A stretch of 64,000 nt of DNA. Origin: an uncultured Lachnospiraceae bacterium (GTDB lineage Bacteria > Bacillota > Clostridia > Lachnospirales > Lachnospiraceae). Each line of letters starts with the position of its first letter. Positions within the stretch are counted from its first letter, which is position 1. A program made the position numbers and the translations under genes. The stretch is from contig CAJTRL010000013.1 of the NCBI GenBank assembly GCA_910578715.1, forward strand, positions 1-64,000, read 5' to 3'. Below, one piece after another: positions 17,772 to 27,401 of this stretch. The notes below the pieces were generated by a model. That model saw nothing but the letters and a program-made list of their open reading frames with translations, searched no databases and was not told where the DNA came from.

Positions 17772-18118
17772 GGGCCAGTCAAGGTTTCGACAGGGGTCTT
17801 GCAGCTGGAGAAGCTATCCGATGGCGAATCGTTAAATCGCAAACCTAAATATAAACGCTGAAGATAATTTAGCATACGCTGCCTAAGGGCAGCTGTCCGC
17901 CTTAGTGCACCCGCACATTAAGAATCGGGCATCATCGATGCGGGAAACGACACGGGCAATGCTTTGAACCCGTGGGCGTATTATGAAGCTACTAAACGTA
18001 CCGGGGCGTCTGTCTCCTGGTACGGGAGGGAATGAGGAGTAATCCAAAACGACAGACTATGATAGTAGAAGGACAGGGAATGGGCTTTTGGACACGGGTT
18101 CGACTCCCGTCTGGTCCA
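17772..18118 (+). ncRNA. ssrA: Transfer-messenger RNA (tmRNA)
   Basis: One-piece tmRNA. The 5' end GGGCCAG pairs with CTGGTCC at the 3' end (18111-18117) to form the acceptor stem, and the T-arm ACGGGTTCGACTCCCGT is at 18094-18110. The terminal CCA is not encoded and must be added. The tag frame runs from GCA at 17839 to the TAA at 17884-17886 and encodes ANLNINAEDNLAYAA, whose AYAA end is the protease signal. It directly follows smpB. The tag is longer than the 10-residue enterobacterial tag but within the range seen in Clostridia. Confidence 0.96.
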
Positions 18119-18221
18119 CTTGGGATAAGTTCTTAATACTTGTTTTATGCGGGTGTTTAGGGGCTTTTCTTTTACAATCGTGTCTTGTAATAGAAAGGAA
18201 AAAACAGCATAGGAAATTACG

Positions 18222-20015
18222 ATGGCAAAATGGATGGTATCGGCGAAGAAAGCCGATTTTGCAAAAATCGCAGAAACCTTTGGAATCGACCCCGTGATTG
18301 CCCGCATTATACGGAACCGGGATATCGTCGGGGAGAAGGAAATTGATTTGTTTCTGCATGGAACGCTGGAAGATTTGCATGAACCGCGGCTGCTTTACGA
18401 CATGGAGAAAGCAGTCGCTTTTCTGCTGTCCGAAATGGAAAAAGGAGCGGCGCTCCGCATCATCGGCGATTATGATATCGACGGTATCTGTGCAACATAT
18501 ATTTTGCTGCGGGGACTGCGTTTCTGCAAGGCAGAAGCGGATACGGTCATACCTCACCGGATGAAAGACGGTTATGGCCTGAACAATCATTTGATTGAAG
18601 AAGCGCATCGGGACGGCATCCATACGATAATTACCTGTGATAACGGGATTGCGGCGGCGGAGCAGATTGCTTATGCCAAAGAACTCGGAATGAACGTTAT
18701 CGTGACAGACCATCATGAAGTGCCTTATGAAGAAGAGGAAGACGGAACGAGGAGAGAGCTGCTTCCTCCGGCGGCAGCGGTTATCGACCCGAAGCAGAAG
18801 AAATGCACTTATCCTTTTGACGGTATCTGCGGCGCGGTGGTGGCCTATAAGTTCATACAGGTGCTGACGGAGGCGTATCTGGGACGCCTGACGGAAGAAA
18901 GGCCGGAAACGGCGCGTTTGGAACTGCTTTCGGAACTTCTGGAGTTTGCCGCTTTTGCGACGGTAGGGGATGTGATGGAGCTGCGGGACGAAAACCGCAT
19001 TCTTGTGAAATATGGGCTGCAACAGATTGCCCATACGAAGAATCCGGGTATGCGGGCGCTTCTTGAGGTAAACGGTCTGCTGGATAAACCGCTGTCGGCC
19101 TACCATATCGGATTCGTGCTCGGTCCCTGTCTGAATGCGACGGGAAGGCTTGATACGGCACTGAAGGCCTTAAGGATGTTTGAGAGCGATTTTGCACAGG
19201 CGGTCACGATTGCCGGGGAGCTGAAAGAGTTAAATGACAGCAGAAAAGAAATGACGCGTCAGGGAACGGAACAGGCGGCGGAATTGATAGAAAACTCTAC
19301 CCTAAGGGAAGACAAAGTTCTGGTCGTATATTTACCGGACTGCCACGAAAGTCTGGCGGGCATTATTGCGGGAAGACTGAAAGAAAAATATCATAAGCCG
19401 GTCTTCGTGCTGACCAGAGGGGAAGAGGGCGTCAAAGGCTCCGGGCGCTCCATCGAGGCATATCATATGTACGAGGAGATGAGTCTCTGCAAACAGCTTT
19501 TTACACGGTACGGGGGACACAGGATGGCGGCGGGACTTTCCATGCCGGAGGAAAATGTGGAAGCGTTCCGTCTGTCGCTGAATAGGAACTGTCGTCTGAG
19601 CGAAGAGGATTTTGTGGAGAAGCTGCTGATTGATGTGCCGATGCCTTTATCCTATATCCGGATGGATTTTGTGAAGCAGCTTCAGGTGCTTGAACCTTTT
19701 GGAAACGGGAATGCCAAACCCGTTTTTGCCAGGAAGAACGTACATATTCTGCATGGAAGGATTCTCGGTAAAAATGAGAATGTCGGAAAATATCGGATTC
19801 AGGATGAAGAAGGAAATCTTTTTGAAATGATTTACTTCGGGGACCTGTCCGGCTGGCATGCTTTTCTGGAAGCGGAATTTGGGAAGGAAGAGCGGATAAG
19901 GCTGTATCAGGAGGGCAGCGCGAAGATTGTTATACAGATGGTTTATTACCCAGATATCAATGTATATCAGGGAAAGGAAAGTCTGCAGATTGTCATGCAG
20001 GACTATGCAAGGTAA
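18222..20015 (+). CDS. recJ: Single-stranded-DNA exonuclease RecJ
   Basis: 597-aa 5'-3' ssDNA exonuclease for recombination and repair. The DHH phosphoesterase core shows the metal motifs IIGDYDIDGICAT (about residue 85), ITCDNGIAA, and IVTDHHEVP (about residue 165), then a DHHA1 region with YGGHRMAAGLSM and a C-terminal OB-like part (LQVLEPFGNGNAKPVF). Length matches the shorter clostridial form. AGGA precedes the ATG at 18222. It lies 103 nt beyond tmRNA. Confidence 0.95.
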   Translation: MAKWMVSAKKADFAKIAETFGIDPVIARIIRNRDIVGEKEIDLFLHGTLEDLHEPRLLYDMEKAVAFLLSEMEKGAALRIIGDYDIDGICATYILLRGLRFCKAEADTVIPHRMKDGYGLNNHLIEEAHRDGIHTIITCDNGIAAAEQIAYAKELGMNVIVTDHHEVPYEEEEDGTRRELLPPAAAVIDPKQKKCTYPFDGICGAVVAYKFIQVLTEAYLGRLTEERPETARLELLSELLEFAAFATVGDVMELRDENRILVKYGLQQIAHTKNPGMRALLEVNGLLDKPLSAYHIGFVLGPCLNATGRLDTALKALRMFESDFAQAVTIAGELKELNDSRKEMTRQGTEQAAELIENSTLREDKVLVVYLPDCHESLAGIIAGRLKEKYHKPVFVLTRGEEGVKGSGRSIEAYHMYEEMSLCKQLFTRYGGHRMAAGLSMPEENVEAFRLSLNRNCRLSEEDFVEKLLIDVPMPLSYIRMDFVKQLQVLEPFGNGNAKPVFARKNVHILHGRILGKNENVGKYRIQDEEGNLFEMIYFGDLSGWHAFLEAEFGKEERIRLYQEGSAKIVIQMVYYPDINVYQGKESLQIVMQDYAR

Positions 20016-20083
20016 AGACTCCGCGGTAAGAAGCGGGTCATGGAATTTGATGCGCCCCACAGGGCGGCAGAATGAGAGGGAAT

Positions 20084-21016
20084 ATGATACTTACAGTAAC
20101 ATTAAATCCGGCGGTGGATAAAACTTATACAGCCGGGGAGTTAATTACAGGAAATGTGAACAGAATGCGCACCGCGATGTCCTTTGCGGGCGGAAAGGGC
20201 GTCAATGTGGCGCGCGTACTGCGGCAGTACGGGCAGCGCGTGTGCGCGACGGGATTTCTCGGCGGTTATGCCGGAGATTTTATCGAGGATTCGCTGTTGG
20301 ACAAACAGGTGGAATGCCAGTTCATCCGGGTGGAGGGTGAGACGAGAAGCAACATGAATATTCTGGCGGATAACGGTTTTGTGACGGAGATTCTGGAGCC
20401 GGGGCCGCTTGTTGAAGAAGAAGCGCTGGCGGAGTTTTTGGAAGTATACGAAGAGCTGATTGCGGAATGTGAGATAGTCGTTTTGTCCGGGAGCATCGGA
20501 AGAGGGATGCCGGAGGACATTTATAAGACGCTGATTGAAAAAGCCCGTCTGAAAGGGCTCCGAACAATGCTCGATACGAGCGGGGAAAGCCTGCGCGCCG
20601 GACTCGAAGCAAAGCCGTATTTTATCAAGCCAAATCAAAAGGAATTAGAATATATCGTCGGGCATAAACTGGTAAACAGGGAGGACGTTATAGAGGCGGC
20701 GCTGGAAGTCCATGCGGGGGGTATCGCCCATGTAGTCGTTTCCATGGGAAAGAACGGATTATTGTATGTCTGCAGCGGCGGCGTTGCGCTCTATGCCAGG
20801 GCGGAAAATGTACAGGCGCTGAATACGGTAGGATGCGGGGACTGCGTGGTGGCATCCTTTGCGATGTCCTTTATGAAAAAAGAGAAAAGGGAAGAAGCGC
20901 TGCGGCGGGCGGCTGCGATTTCCGCGGCCAATGCAACGACATTGAAGAGTGCGGACGTTCCTTTTGGTACGGCGGAAGAATTGTACGAGAGCATTACGGT
21001 AGAGAAATTAAGATAG
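20084..21016 (+). CDS. PfkB-family sugar-phosphate kinase (1-phosphofructokinase / tagatose-6-phosphate kinase type)
   Basis: 310-aa ribokinase-fold kinase. It begins MILTVTLNPAVDKTY, typical for FruK/LacC; the GGKGVNVARVL motif is near residue 37 and the C-terminal anion-hole signature is NTVGCGDCVVA near residue 250 with the catalytic Asp. FruK and LacC cannot be told apart reliably from sequence alone, and no PTS or tagatose genes are adjacent. Two Cys flank the catalytic Asp where Ala/Ser is more common. GAGAGGGA precedes the ATG at 20084, favouring it over an in-frame ATG at 20072. A strong terminator follows. Confidence 0.85.
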   Translation: MILTVTLNPAVDKTYTAGELITGNVNRMRTAMSFAGGKGVNVARVLRQYGQRVCATGFLGGYAGDFIEDSLLDKQVECQFIRVEGETRSNMNILADNGFVTEILEPGPLVEEEALAEFLEVYEELIAECEIVVLSGSIGRGMPEDIYKTLIEKARLKGLRTMLDTSGESLRAGLEAKPYFIKPNQKELEYIVGHKLVNREDVIEAALEVHAGGIAHVVVSMGKNGLLYVCSGGVALYARAENVQALNTVGCGDCVVASFAMSFMKKEKREEALRRAAAISAANATTLKSADVPFGTAEELYESITVEKLR

Positions 21017-21024
21017 GAACACAC

Positions 21025-21057
21025 CGAAAAAGCCTGAGAAATTCTCAGGCTTTTTCG
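21025..21057 (+). terminator. Terminator after the PfkB kinase gene
   Basis: 15-bp perfect stem (21025-21039 / 21043-21057; core GCCTGAGA) with a 3-nt loop. The 3' arm contains T5. Confidence 0.92.
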
Positions 21058-21208
21058 TATTTTCTTATGAGGGGGGAGATAGTGAGTTAATCAACTATCT
21101 TGTATATTATCTTAATTTGCAAATGTGTCCAAACTGTGTTTTCTTTCTTATAAAACTATAAACTAACCTTAATAAAAAAATAAACTTCCATAAAGAAAAT
21201 GTGAAAAG

Positions 21209-21237
21209 TTGAAAAAGAGCATATTTCATGCTATTTT
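21209..21237 (+). promoter_or_regulatory. Promoter of the murE-to-rsgA operon
   Basis: TTGAAA (21209-21214), 17 nt, TATTTT (21232-21237). A perfect TATAAT also lies at 21240-21245 but has no matching -35 at normal spacing. The surrounding gap 21058-21331 is AT-rich and holds no gene. A fragment of the GTTGAAAAATC hairpin sequence lies at 21293-21303 without its partner arm. Confidence 0.6.
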
Positions 21238-21331
21238 ATTATAATAGAGAAAAGAAATGAATAGGATTAGAAGATAATCGGCGGAGGTTAGGTTGAAAAA
21301 TCAGCCTGACAGAAAGGCATAGGTTATTAAC

Positions 21332-22801
21332 ATGAACAGATTAAAGGAATTACTGGCAGAACTGAAATACGAGTGTATCAGAGGTACGGATGATATCGGG
21401 GTGACGGAAGTCGTTTATGATTCCAGAAAGGTGACGCGGGGATGCCTTTTTATCTGTATTCCGGGCGCGAATGCGGACGGACATGATTTTGCCGCACAGG
21501 CGGCGGAGAATGGTGCATCTGCGCTGGTCGTGCAGAGGGAAGTGGAACTTCCGGAAACGGCAGAAGTGACGGTCATCCGGGTGGAAGATACCCGGTACGC
21601 CATGGCCTTTATTTCAGCGGCATATTTCGGTCATCCGGCAAAGAGGCTGAAAGTAATCGGAATTACCGGAACGAAAGGAAAGACGACGACAACCTATCTG
21701 GTGAAAAATATTCTGGAAGAAGCGGGGCGCAGAGTCGGTCTGATTGGCACGATTGAAGTCATTATCGGCGAAACGCATATTCATGCGGGAAACACCACGC
21801 CGGAGTCTTATCTGGTACAGCAGTATTTTAAACAGATGGCGGATGCCGGATGCGATACGGTCGTGATGGAAGTGTCGTCCCAGGGACTCATGCTTCACAG
21901 AACACAGGGCTTTGTTTTTGATTTGGGGATTTTTACCAACATCGAGCCGGACCATATCGGGCCCAACGAGCATAAAGATTTCGATGACTATCTGGCCTGT
22001 AAAGGGATGCTGTTTCGACAGTGCCGCGTAGGCATCGTCAATAAAGATGATGAACATTGGGAAAAAGTGACGGTAGGGCATACATGCAGGATTGAGACAT
22101 ACGGTATCGAAAGCGATGCGGATTTAAAAGCCGGGAACTTACAGCTCCTTTCCGGCGGCGGAAAACTGGGCGTTTCTTTTGACGTGGAAGGGCTGATGAA
22201 TTTTCACGCGGAGCTTTCCATGCCGGGCAGATTCAGCGTTTATAACGCCTTGACGGCAATCGCTGTCTGCAGACATTTTGACGTGTCGGAAGAAGACGTT
22301 CAGAAGGCGCTTTTGAGGGCAAAGGTAAAAGGGCGCATCGAGCTTGTAAATGTTTCGGATGACTTTACGCTGATGATTGATTATGCCCACAATGCCATGG
22401 CGCTGCAAAGTCTCCTTTCCACATTGAAAGAATATCAGCCGCACCGCCTTATCAGTGTGTTCGGCTGCGGCGGCAACCGCTCGAAACTGCGGCGGTATGA
22501 GATGGGGGAGGTCAGCGGAAGGCTGTCGGACTTAACGATTATTACGTCCGATAACCCGCGGTTTGAAGAACCGCAGGCAATTATAGAAGATATTAAAACG
22601 GGAATCGGCCGGACGGACGGCAGATATCTGGAAATCTGCGACCGGAAAGAAGCGATTGCTTATGCCATCGCCCACGGAGAGCCGGGAGACATTATCGTGC
22701 TGGCCGGAAAGGGTCATGAGGATTATCAGGAAATTAAGGGAGTTAAATATCCGATGGATGAGCGGGAGCTGATTCGGGATATTCTGGAAGAGGCCCGGTA
22801 A
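21332..22801 (+). CDS. murE: UDP-MurNAc-tripeptide synthetase MurE (meso-DAP type)
   Basis: 489-aa Mur ligase that adds the third residue to the peptidoglycan stem peptide. The ATP-binding GTKGKTTTTYL is near residue 112. The substrate signature is DNPR in ITSDNPRFEEP, which in characterised enzymes marks specificity for meso-diaminopimelate rather than lysine. The C-terminal GKGHEDYQE is also typical. The leader has no strong ribosome binding site (GAAAGG is 13 nt or more away). It is first of ten closely spaced plus-strand genes and lies apart from the main division cluster at 41-55 kb. Confidence 0.95.
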   Translation: MNRLKELLAELKYECIRGTDDIGVTEVVYDSRKVTRGCLFICIPGANADGHDFAAQAAENGASALVVQREVELPETAEVTVIRVEDTRYAMAFISAAYFGHPAKRLKVIGITGTKGKTTTTYLVKNILEEAGRRVGLIGTIEVIIGETHIHAGNTTPESYLVQQYFKQMADAGCDTVVMEVSSQGLMLHRTQGFVFDLGIFTNIEPDHIGPNEHKDFDDYLACKGMLFRQCRVGIVNKDDEHWEKVTVGHTCRIETYGIESDADLKAGNLQLLSGGGKLGVSFDVEGLMNFHAELSMPGRFSVYNALTAIAVCRHFDVSEEDVQKALLRAKVKGRIELVNVSDDFTLMIDYAHNAMALQSLLSTLKEYQPHRLISVFGCGGNRSKLRRYEMGEVSGRLSDLTIITSDNPRFEEPQAIIEDIKTGIGRTDGRYLEICDRKEAIAYAIAHGEPGDIIVLAGKGHEDYQEIKGVKYPMDERELIRDILEEAR

Positions 22802-22822
22802 TCGGAACGAGGACAATTTTAA

Positions 22823-25078
22823 ATGGATGAAACTACGATAAAAAACAGACGGTATGCAGACGTCATCGTTGAAATTTCCCATGAAAAAGTGGACCGTGCA
22901 TTTCAGTATCTGATTCCGGAAGCGCTGCTCGGACAGATTGCTCCCGGCGTCCGGGTGCATGTGCCTTTCGGACAGGGAAATAAAGATATGACAGGGTACG
23001 TGGTCGAACTGTCGGAGGAAGCGGATTATCCGGTGGAAAAAATGAAGGAAATACGCTGTATCGACGAAAAAGCAACGACGTTAGAGAGCGATTTGATTCA
23101 GACCGCATACTGGATGAAAAGCCATTACGGCTCCACGATGATTACGGCTTTAAAAACAGTGCTTCCCGTAAAACAGAAGCTGAAACAGCCGGAGCGGAAA
23201 AAAGTTATACGCCGCTGCGGGCGGGAGGAAATCGAAAAACAGCTGGCGGAATGTGAAAGAAAGCATCAGACCGCGAAAGTCCGGGTACTGAACGCGTTGC
23301 TTGAGGAAGAAATACTGCCTTATTCTCTATTGCGGGAAAAGCTGAACGTGGCGGCCCCTACGCTGAACAGCCTGGAGAAACAGGGGATTATTGCAATAGA
23401 AAAAGAGCATTACTACCGGAATCCGGTCAAAAGAACCGAGGCGCGGGAAGCGGCCAGAATGTTAAGCGCCGGGCAGCGTCATATTATTGATGATGTGATG
23501 GCAGATTACCGGGCCGGAAGGCCGGGAACTTATCTGATACAGGGAATTACCGGAAGCGGCAAGACGGAAGTTTATCTCGGCATTATCGAAGAGATGATTG
23601 GGATGGGAAAACAGGCGATTATGCTGATTCCCGAAATCGCCCTGACATACCAGACGCTGCTTCGTTTTTATAAAAGATTCGGAGACCGGGTCTCCGTTAT
23701 CAATTCCACCCTTTCTATGGGGGAAAAATATGACCAGACGGAACGGGCCAGAAGGGGAGAACTGGATGTGATGATAGGGCCCCGTTCAGCGTTGTTTACG
23801 CCGTTTCCCAATCTGGGCGTCATCGTTATCGACGAGGAGCATGAAAACAGCTATAAGAGCGAAACCATGCCCAAATATCATGCAAGAGAAACGGCGGTAC
23901 AGATTGCATCGCTGAAAGGAGCAAGCGTGGTGCTCGGCTCCGCGACGCCTTCTCTGGAAGCGTCTTACCGGGCGGAAAAGGGAGAATATAAGCGGTACTT
24001 GTTAAAGGAACGCCTGACGGGCGGAATGCTGCCCAAAGTATATACGGTAGATTTACGGGAAGAATTGAAAGAAGGAAACCGTTCTATTTTCAGCCGGAAA
24101 CTAAAAGAACTGCTGGAGCAGCGGCTGGCCGCCGGAGAGCAGAGCATGCTGTTTTTAAACCGGAGAGGATATGCGGGATTTATTTCCTGTCGGGCATGCG
24201 GCCATGTCATGAAGTGTCCGCATTGTGACGTTTCCTTATCGGAACATAAGAACGGGATGCTCGTCTGTCATTATTGCGGTTATGAGGAAAAAAGGCCGCC
24301 CCTTTGCCCGTCCTGTGGTTCCAGATATCTGCTCGGATTCCGGGCGGGAACAGAACAGATAGAAGAAGCCGTTTACAAGGAATTTCCGGGCGCACGGGTG
24401 CTGCGGATGGACGCGGATTCTACGAGAAGTAAGGAAAGCTATGAGAAAATTCTGTCGGCTTTTGCGGACGGAAAGGCGGATATTCTCGTGGGAACGCAGA
24501 TGATTGTGAAAGGACATGATTTCCCGAACGTAACGCTGGTGGGGATTCTGGCGGCGGACTTGTCCCTGAACCAGAACGATTACCGCGCGGGCGAGCGGAC
24601 TTTTCAGCTGCTGACACAGGCGGCGGGCCGGGCGGGCCGGGGAGAAAAACCGGGAGAGGTGGTTATCCAGACTTATCAGCCGGAGCATTACAGCATCGTT
24701 CATGCGGCCGGACAGGATTATGAAGGCTTTTATAAAGAAGAAATCGTATACAGGGAATTGCTGCAATATCCGCCGGCGGCGCATATGCTGGCGATACTTG
24801 CCGTTTCCGGGGAAGAGGCGGAGGGAAACGGCGTTCTGGAAACGTTTGCCCGGCTGGTCAGAGAGCGGTTTGGAAGAGACAAATCGTTGTACATCATCGG
24901 TCCGGCACAGGCGGCGGTCGCCAGAATCAATGATTTATACAGGCATACCCTGTATTTGAAGCATTCCGATTACGAACGGCTTGTTCAGATAAAAGATATG
25001 CTGGAAGCATATGGGAAAGAACAGGATTTCAAAAAACTGAATATTCAGTTTGATTTCAATCCGATGAATACTTATTAA
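22823..25078 (+). CDS. priA: Primosomal protein N' (replication restart helicase PriA)
   Basis: 751-aa helicase that reloads the replisome at stalled forks. N-terminal 3'-end-binding domain, Walker A GITGSGKTEVYL near residue 240, DEEH box (IVIDEEHENSYKS), then eight zinc-binding cysteines in CRACGHVMKCPHC, CHYCGYEEKRPPLCPSC, and C-terminal helicase motifs (GTQMIVKGHDFPNVTLVG, QAAGRAGR). Length is normal. It begins 21 nt after murE and is followed 31 nt later by def, the usual priA-def-fmt order of Firmicutes. Confidence 0.97.
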   Translation: MDETTIKNRRYADVIVEISHEKVDRAFQYLIPEALLGQIAPGVRVHVPFGQGNKDMTGYVVELSEEADYPVEKMKEIRCIDEKATTLESDLIQTAYWMKSHYGSTMITALKTVLPVKQKLKQPERKKVIRRCGREEIEKQLAECERKHQTAKVRVLNALLEEEILPYSLLREKLNVAAPTLNSLEKQGIIAIEKEHYYRNPVKRTEAREAARMLSAGQRHIIDDVMADYRAGRPGTYLIQGITGSGKTEVYLGIIEEMIGMGKQAIMLIPEIALTYQTLLRFYKRFGDRVSVINSTLSMGEKYDQTERARRGELDVMIGPRSALFTPFPNLGVIVIDEEHENSYKSETMPKYHARETAVQIASLKGASVVLGSATPSLEASYRAEKGEYKRYLLKERLTGGMLPKVYTVDLREELKEGNRSIFSRKLKELLEQRLAAGEQSMLFLNRRGYAGFISCRACGHVMKCPHCDVSLSEHKNGMLVCHYCGYEEKRPPLCPSCGSRYLLGFRAGTEQIEEAVYKEFPGARVLRMDADSTRSKESYEKILSAFADGKADILVGTQMIVKGHDFPNVTLVGILAADLSLNQNDYRAGERTFQLLTQAAGRAGRGEKPGEVVIQTYQPEHYSIVHAAGQDYEGFYKEEIVYRELLQYPPAAHMLAILAVSGEEAEGNGVLETFARLVRERFGRDKSLYIIGPAQAAVARINDLYRHTLYLKHSDYERLVQIKDMLEAYGKEQDFKKLNIQFDFNPMNTY

Positions 25079-25109
25079 ACAAAAAGAAGAGACAGAAAGG
25101 AAAAAGAAA

Positions 25110-25598
25110 ATGGCAATCAGAAAAATCAGGGAGTTAGGAGCGTTTGGAGATTCCGTGCTGAAAAAACCGTGTAAGGAAGTAGGGGAGATTACGCCGCGCA
25201 TACGGGACTTGATTGACGATATGTTCGAGACGTTATACGAGGCGGAGGGCGTCGGACTTGCCGCGCCGCAGGTAGGCATTCTGAAACGTATCGTCGTAAT
25301 CGACGTGACGGGAGAGGACCCGATTCTGCTGATTAATCCCAAGGTGCTTGAAACGAGCGGCGAGCAGACCGGATATGAAGGGTGCTTAAGCGTGCCGGGC
25401 AAAACCGGACGCGTGACAAGGGCCAATTATGTGAAAATGCTCGCCTATGATGAAAATCTGGAGCCTTTTGAAATAGAGGGAACGGAGCTTCTCGCGCGGG
25501 CGATGCTCCATGAGATGGACCATCTGGAAGGTCATATTTATGTAGAAAAAGTAGAGGGGCCGCTGCAGAACGTGGAGGATGTGAAGGACGAGGATTAA
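25110..25598 (+). CDS. def: Peptide deformylase
   Basis: 162-aa iron/zinc metalloenzyme that removes the formyl group from new proteins. All three signature motifs are intact: GVGLAAPQVG, EGCLSVPG (metal Cys) and HEMDHLEGH (metal His pair and catalytic Glu). AAAGG precedes the ATG. It is paired with fmt, which adds the same formyl group to initiator tRNA. Confidence 0.97.
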   Translation: MAIRKIRELGAFGDSVLKKPCKEVGEITPRIRDLIDDMFETLYEAEGVGLAAPQVGILKRIVVIDVTGEDPILLINPKVLETSGEQTGYEGCLSVPGKTGRVTRANYVKMLAYDENLEPFEIEGTELLARAMLHEMDHLEGHIYVEKVEGPLQNVEDVKDED

Positions 25599-25666
25599 GT
25601 TTGGGGCATATGCGCTTTTGGCGCCGCTTAAACTTACAGGTTGAGAAAGGAGCATAAGTTATAAGT

Positions 25667-26605
25667 ATGAAAATCGTATATATGGGAACCCCGGATTTTG
25701 CGGCAGGGGCGCTGCGCGCGCTCATCGAAGCGGGCCATCAGGTGGCGGCGGTCGTAACGCAGCCGGATAAACCAAAAGGGCGGGGAAAAGAAATGCAGAT
25801 GACGCCGGTCAAGGCATGTGCACTGCAATACGACATACCGGTATTCCAGCCTGTGAAAGTCAGGGCGCCGGAAGCGGTGGAAACGCTCAGGGGGTATGGT
25901 GCGGACGTATTTGTGGTGGCGGCGTTCGGGCAGATTCTTTCCGAAGAAATTCTTTCGATGCCACGTTATGGCTGTCTTAATATCCATGCGTCGCTTCTGC
26001 CGAAATACCGCGGCTCTGCGCCGATTCAACAGGCGATTCTGGACGGTGAGAAAGAAACAGGCATTACGATTATGCAGATGGATAAGGGAATCGATACAGG
26101 GGATATTTTATTACAGAGCGTCGTGCCGATTGCGGAAAGAGAGACGGGCGACAGTCTGCATGACAAGCTGGCTGAGGCGGGCGCAAAACTGATTGTGGAA
26201 GCGTTGCAGAAGCTGGAGGCGGGTATGCTGGTTCCGAGAAAGCAGAACGATGAGGAATCCTGTTATGTGAAAATGCTGGATAAATCCATGGGAAGAATTG
26301 ACTGGACAAAAGATGCGGCCCGGATAGAGCGGCAGGTGCGGGGATTAAATTCCTGGCCCGGAACGTATACTTCCCTTCATGGGAAGACGCTGAAAATATG
26401 GGAAAGCGAGACTGCGGACGGAAACGATGGTCTGGGAGAAAACGGGCCGGGAACCATCGTAGCGGTGGAGAAGGACGCTTTCTATATTCAGACGGGCGAA
26501 GGCATTTTAAAGGTTACCCAGGTACAGCTGGAAGGCAAAAAAAGAATGGAGGTCAGCGCCTTTTTACGCGGATATCAGATAAAAGCCGGGGAACGGCTGG
26601 AATAG
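25667..26605 (+). CDS. fmt: Methionyl-tRNA formyltransferase
   Basis: 312-aa enzyme that formylates Met-tRNA(fMet) with 10-formyl-tetrahydrofolate. The sequence starts MKIVYMGTPDFA, has the folate-site SLLPKYRGSAPIQQAIL with catalytic Asn/His nearby (NIHASLLP), MDKGIDTGDIL, and the C-terminal tRNA-binding domain (VRGLNSWPGTYT). AAAGGAG lies about 14 nt before the ATG, slightly long. An imperfect inverted repeat (TTAAGTTT ... AAACTTA) spans the end of def and the gap. Confidence 0.97.
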   Translation: MKIVYMGTPDFAAGALRALIEAGHQVAAVVTQPDKPKGRGKEMQMTPVKACALQYDIPVFQPVKVRAPEAVETLRGYGADVFVVAAFGQILSEEILSMPRYGCLNIHASLLPKYRGSAPIQQAILDGEKETGITIMQMDKGIDTGDILLQSVVPIAERETGDSLHDKLAEAGAKLIVEALQKLEAGMLVPRKQNDEESCYVKMLDKSMGRIDWTKDAARIERQVRGLNSWPGTYTSLHGKTLKIWESETADGNDGLGENGPGTIVAVEKDAFYIQTGEGILKVTQVQLEGKKRMEVSAFLRGYQIKAGERLE

Positions 26606-26663
26606 TTTCAAGTTTCCGGCAAAAGATACACTCATACCCCGGGAACAGGAAGGAGAAAACAAA

Positions 26664-27383
26664 ATGAGATATTATGGCGGATTTTACGGAATGTATTTTG
26701 ACCCGACTTACTGGCTGGTCATTATTGGAGCAGTGCTCTGTCTTGTGGCACAGTTCCGCGTCAGTTCGACTTTTAACAAGTACAATAAAATAAGGAGCGG
26801 GAGCGGCATGACAGGGGCACAGGCAGCGGAGCGGATTCTGGCGCTTTCCGGCATTTATGACGTGCGGGTAGAGCATATCAGTGGAAAGCTGACAGACCAT
26901 TACGACCCTTCGGCCAAAGTGCTCCGCCTCTCGGACTCCACTTACGGTTCGTCCTCCATTGCGGCAATCGGCGTTGCAGCCCATGAGTGCGGTCATGCCT
27001 TACAGCATAACAAAGGATATGCGCCGCTGCAGATTCGGACGGCCCTCGTCCCGGCTGCCAATATCGGTTCCAGACTGGGGATTCCGATTATTCTGTTAGG
27101 AGTGCTGTTCGGCATGAATCAAATTTTTATCCAGATTGGCATCTGGGTATTTGCGCTGGCGGTATTGTTCCAGATTGTCACGCTTCCGGTGGAATTTAAC
27201 GCGTCCGGAAGGGCGCTCCGGATGCTTGGTGATTATGGCATGATGAGTAACGATGAGACGAGGGGATGCCGCAAAGTGCTGAGCGCGGCGGCCCTGACTT
27301 ATGTGGCTGCTGCCGCTTCCTCCGTATTACAGCTGCTGCGGCTTATTTTGTTGTTTGGGAATAATAGCAGAAGAAGAGACTAA
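26664..27383 (+). CDS. Membrane zinc metallopeptidase (YugP family)
   Basis: 239-aa membrane protein. An N-terminal transmembrane helix (about residues 15-33) is followed by a cytoplasmic stretch, the zinc motif HECGHA near residue 109, and two or three more hydrophobic segments. This matches the YugP-type neutral zinc peptidases, whose substrates are unknown. GGAAGGAG precedes the ATG. Its place between fmt and rsmB is conserved in many Clostridia. Confidence 0.9.
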   Translation: MRYYGGFYGMYFDPTYWLVIIGAVLCLVAQFRVSSTFNKYNKIRSGSGMTGAQAAERILALSGIYDVRVEHISGKLTDHYDPSAKVLRLSDSTYGSSSIAAIGVAAHECGHALQHNKGYAPLQIRTALVPAANIGSRLGIPIILLGVLFGMNQIFIQIGIWVFALAVLFQIVTLPVEFNASGRALRMLGDYGMMSNDETRGCRKVLSAAALTYVAAAASSVLQLLRLILLFGNNSRRRD

Positions 27384-27401
27384 TAGGAAAAGAATTTAAA
27401 C

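Noticed and set aside
18094..18118. tRNA-like 3' end with T-arm and acceptor stem
   Set aside because: It is the 3' end of tmRNA; the matching acceptor strand is at 17772-17778 and no anticodon arm is present. No separate tRNA gene was found in the window.
21058..21331. Gap before murE checked for a riboswitch or T-box
   Set aside because: AT-rich with a promoter but no conserved T-box sequence, no paired terminator/antiterminator and no known aptamer core.
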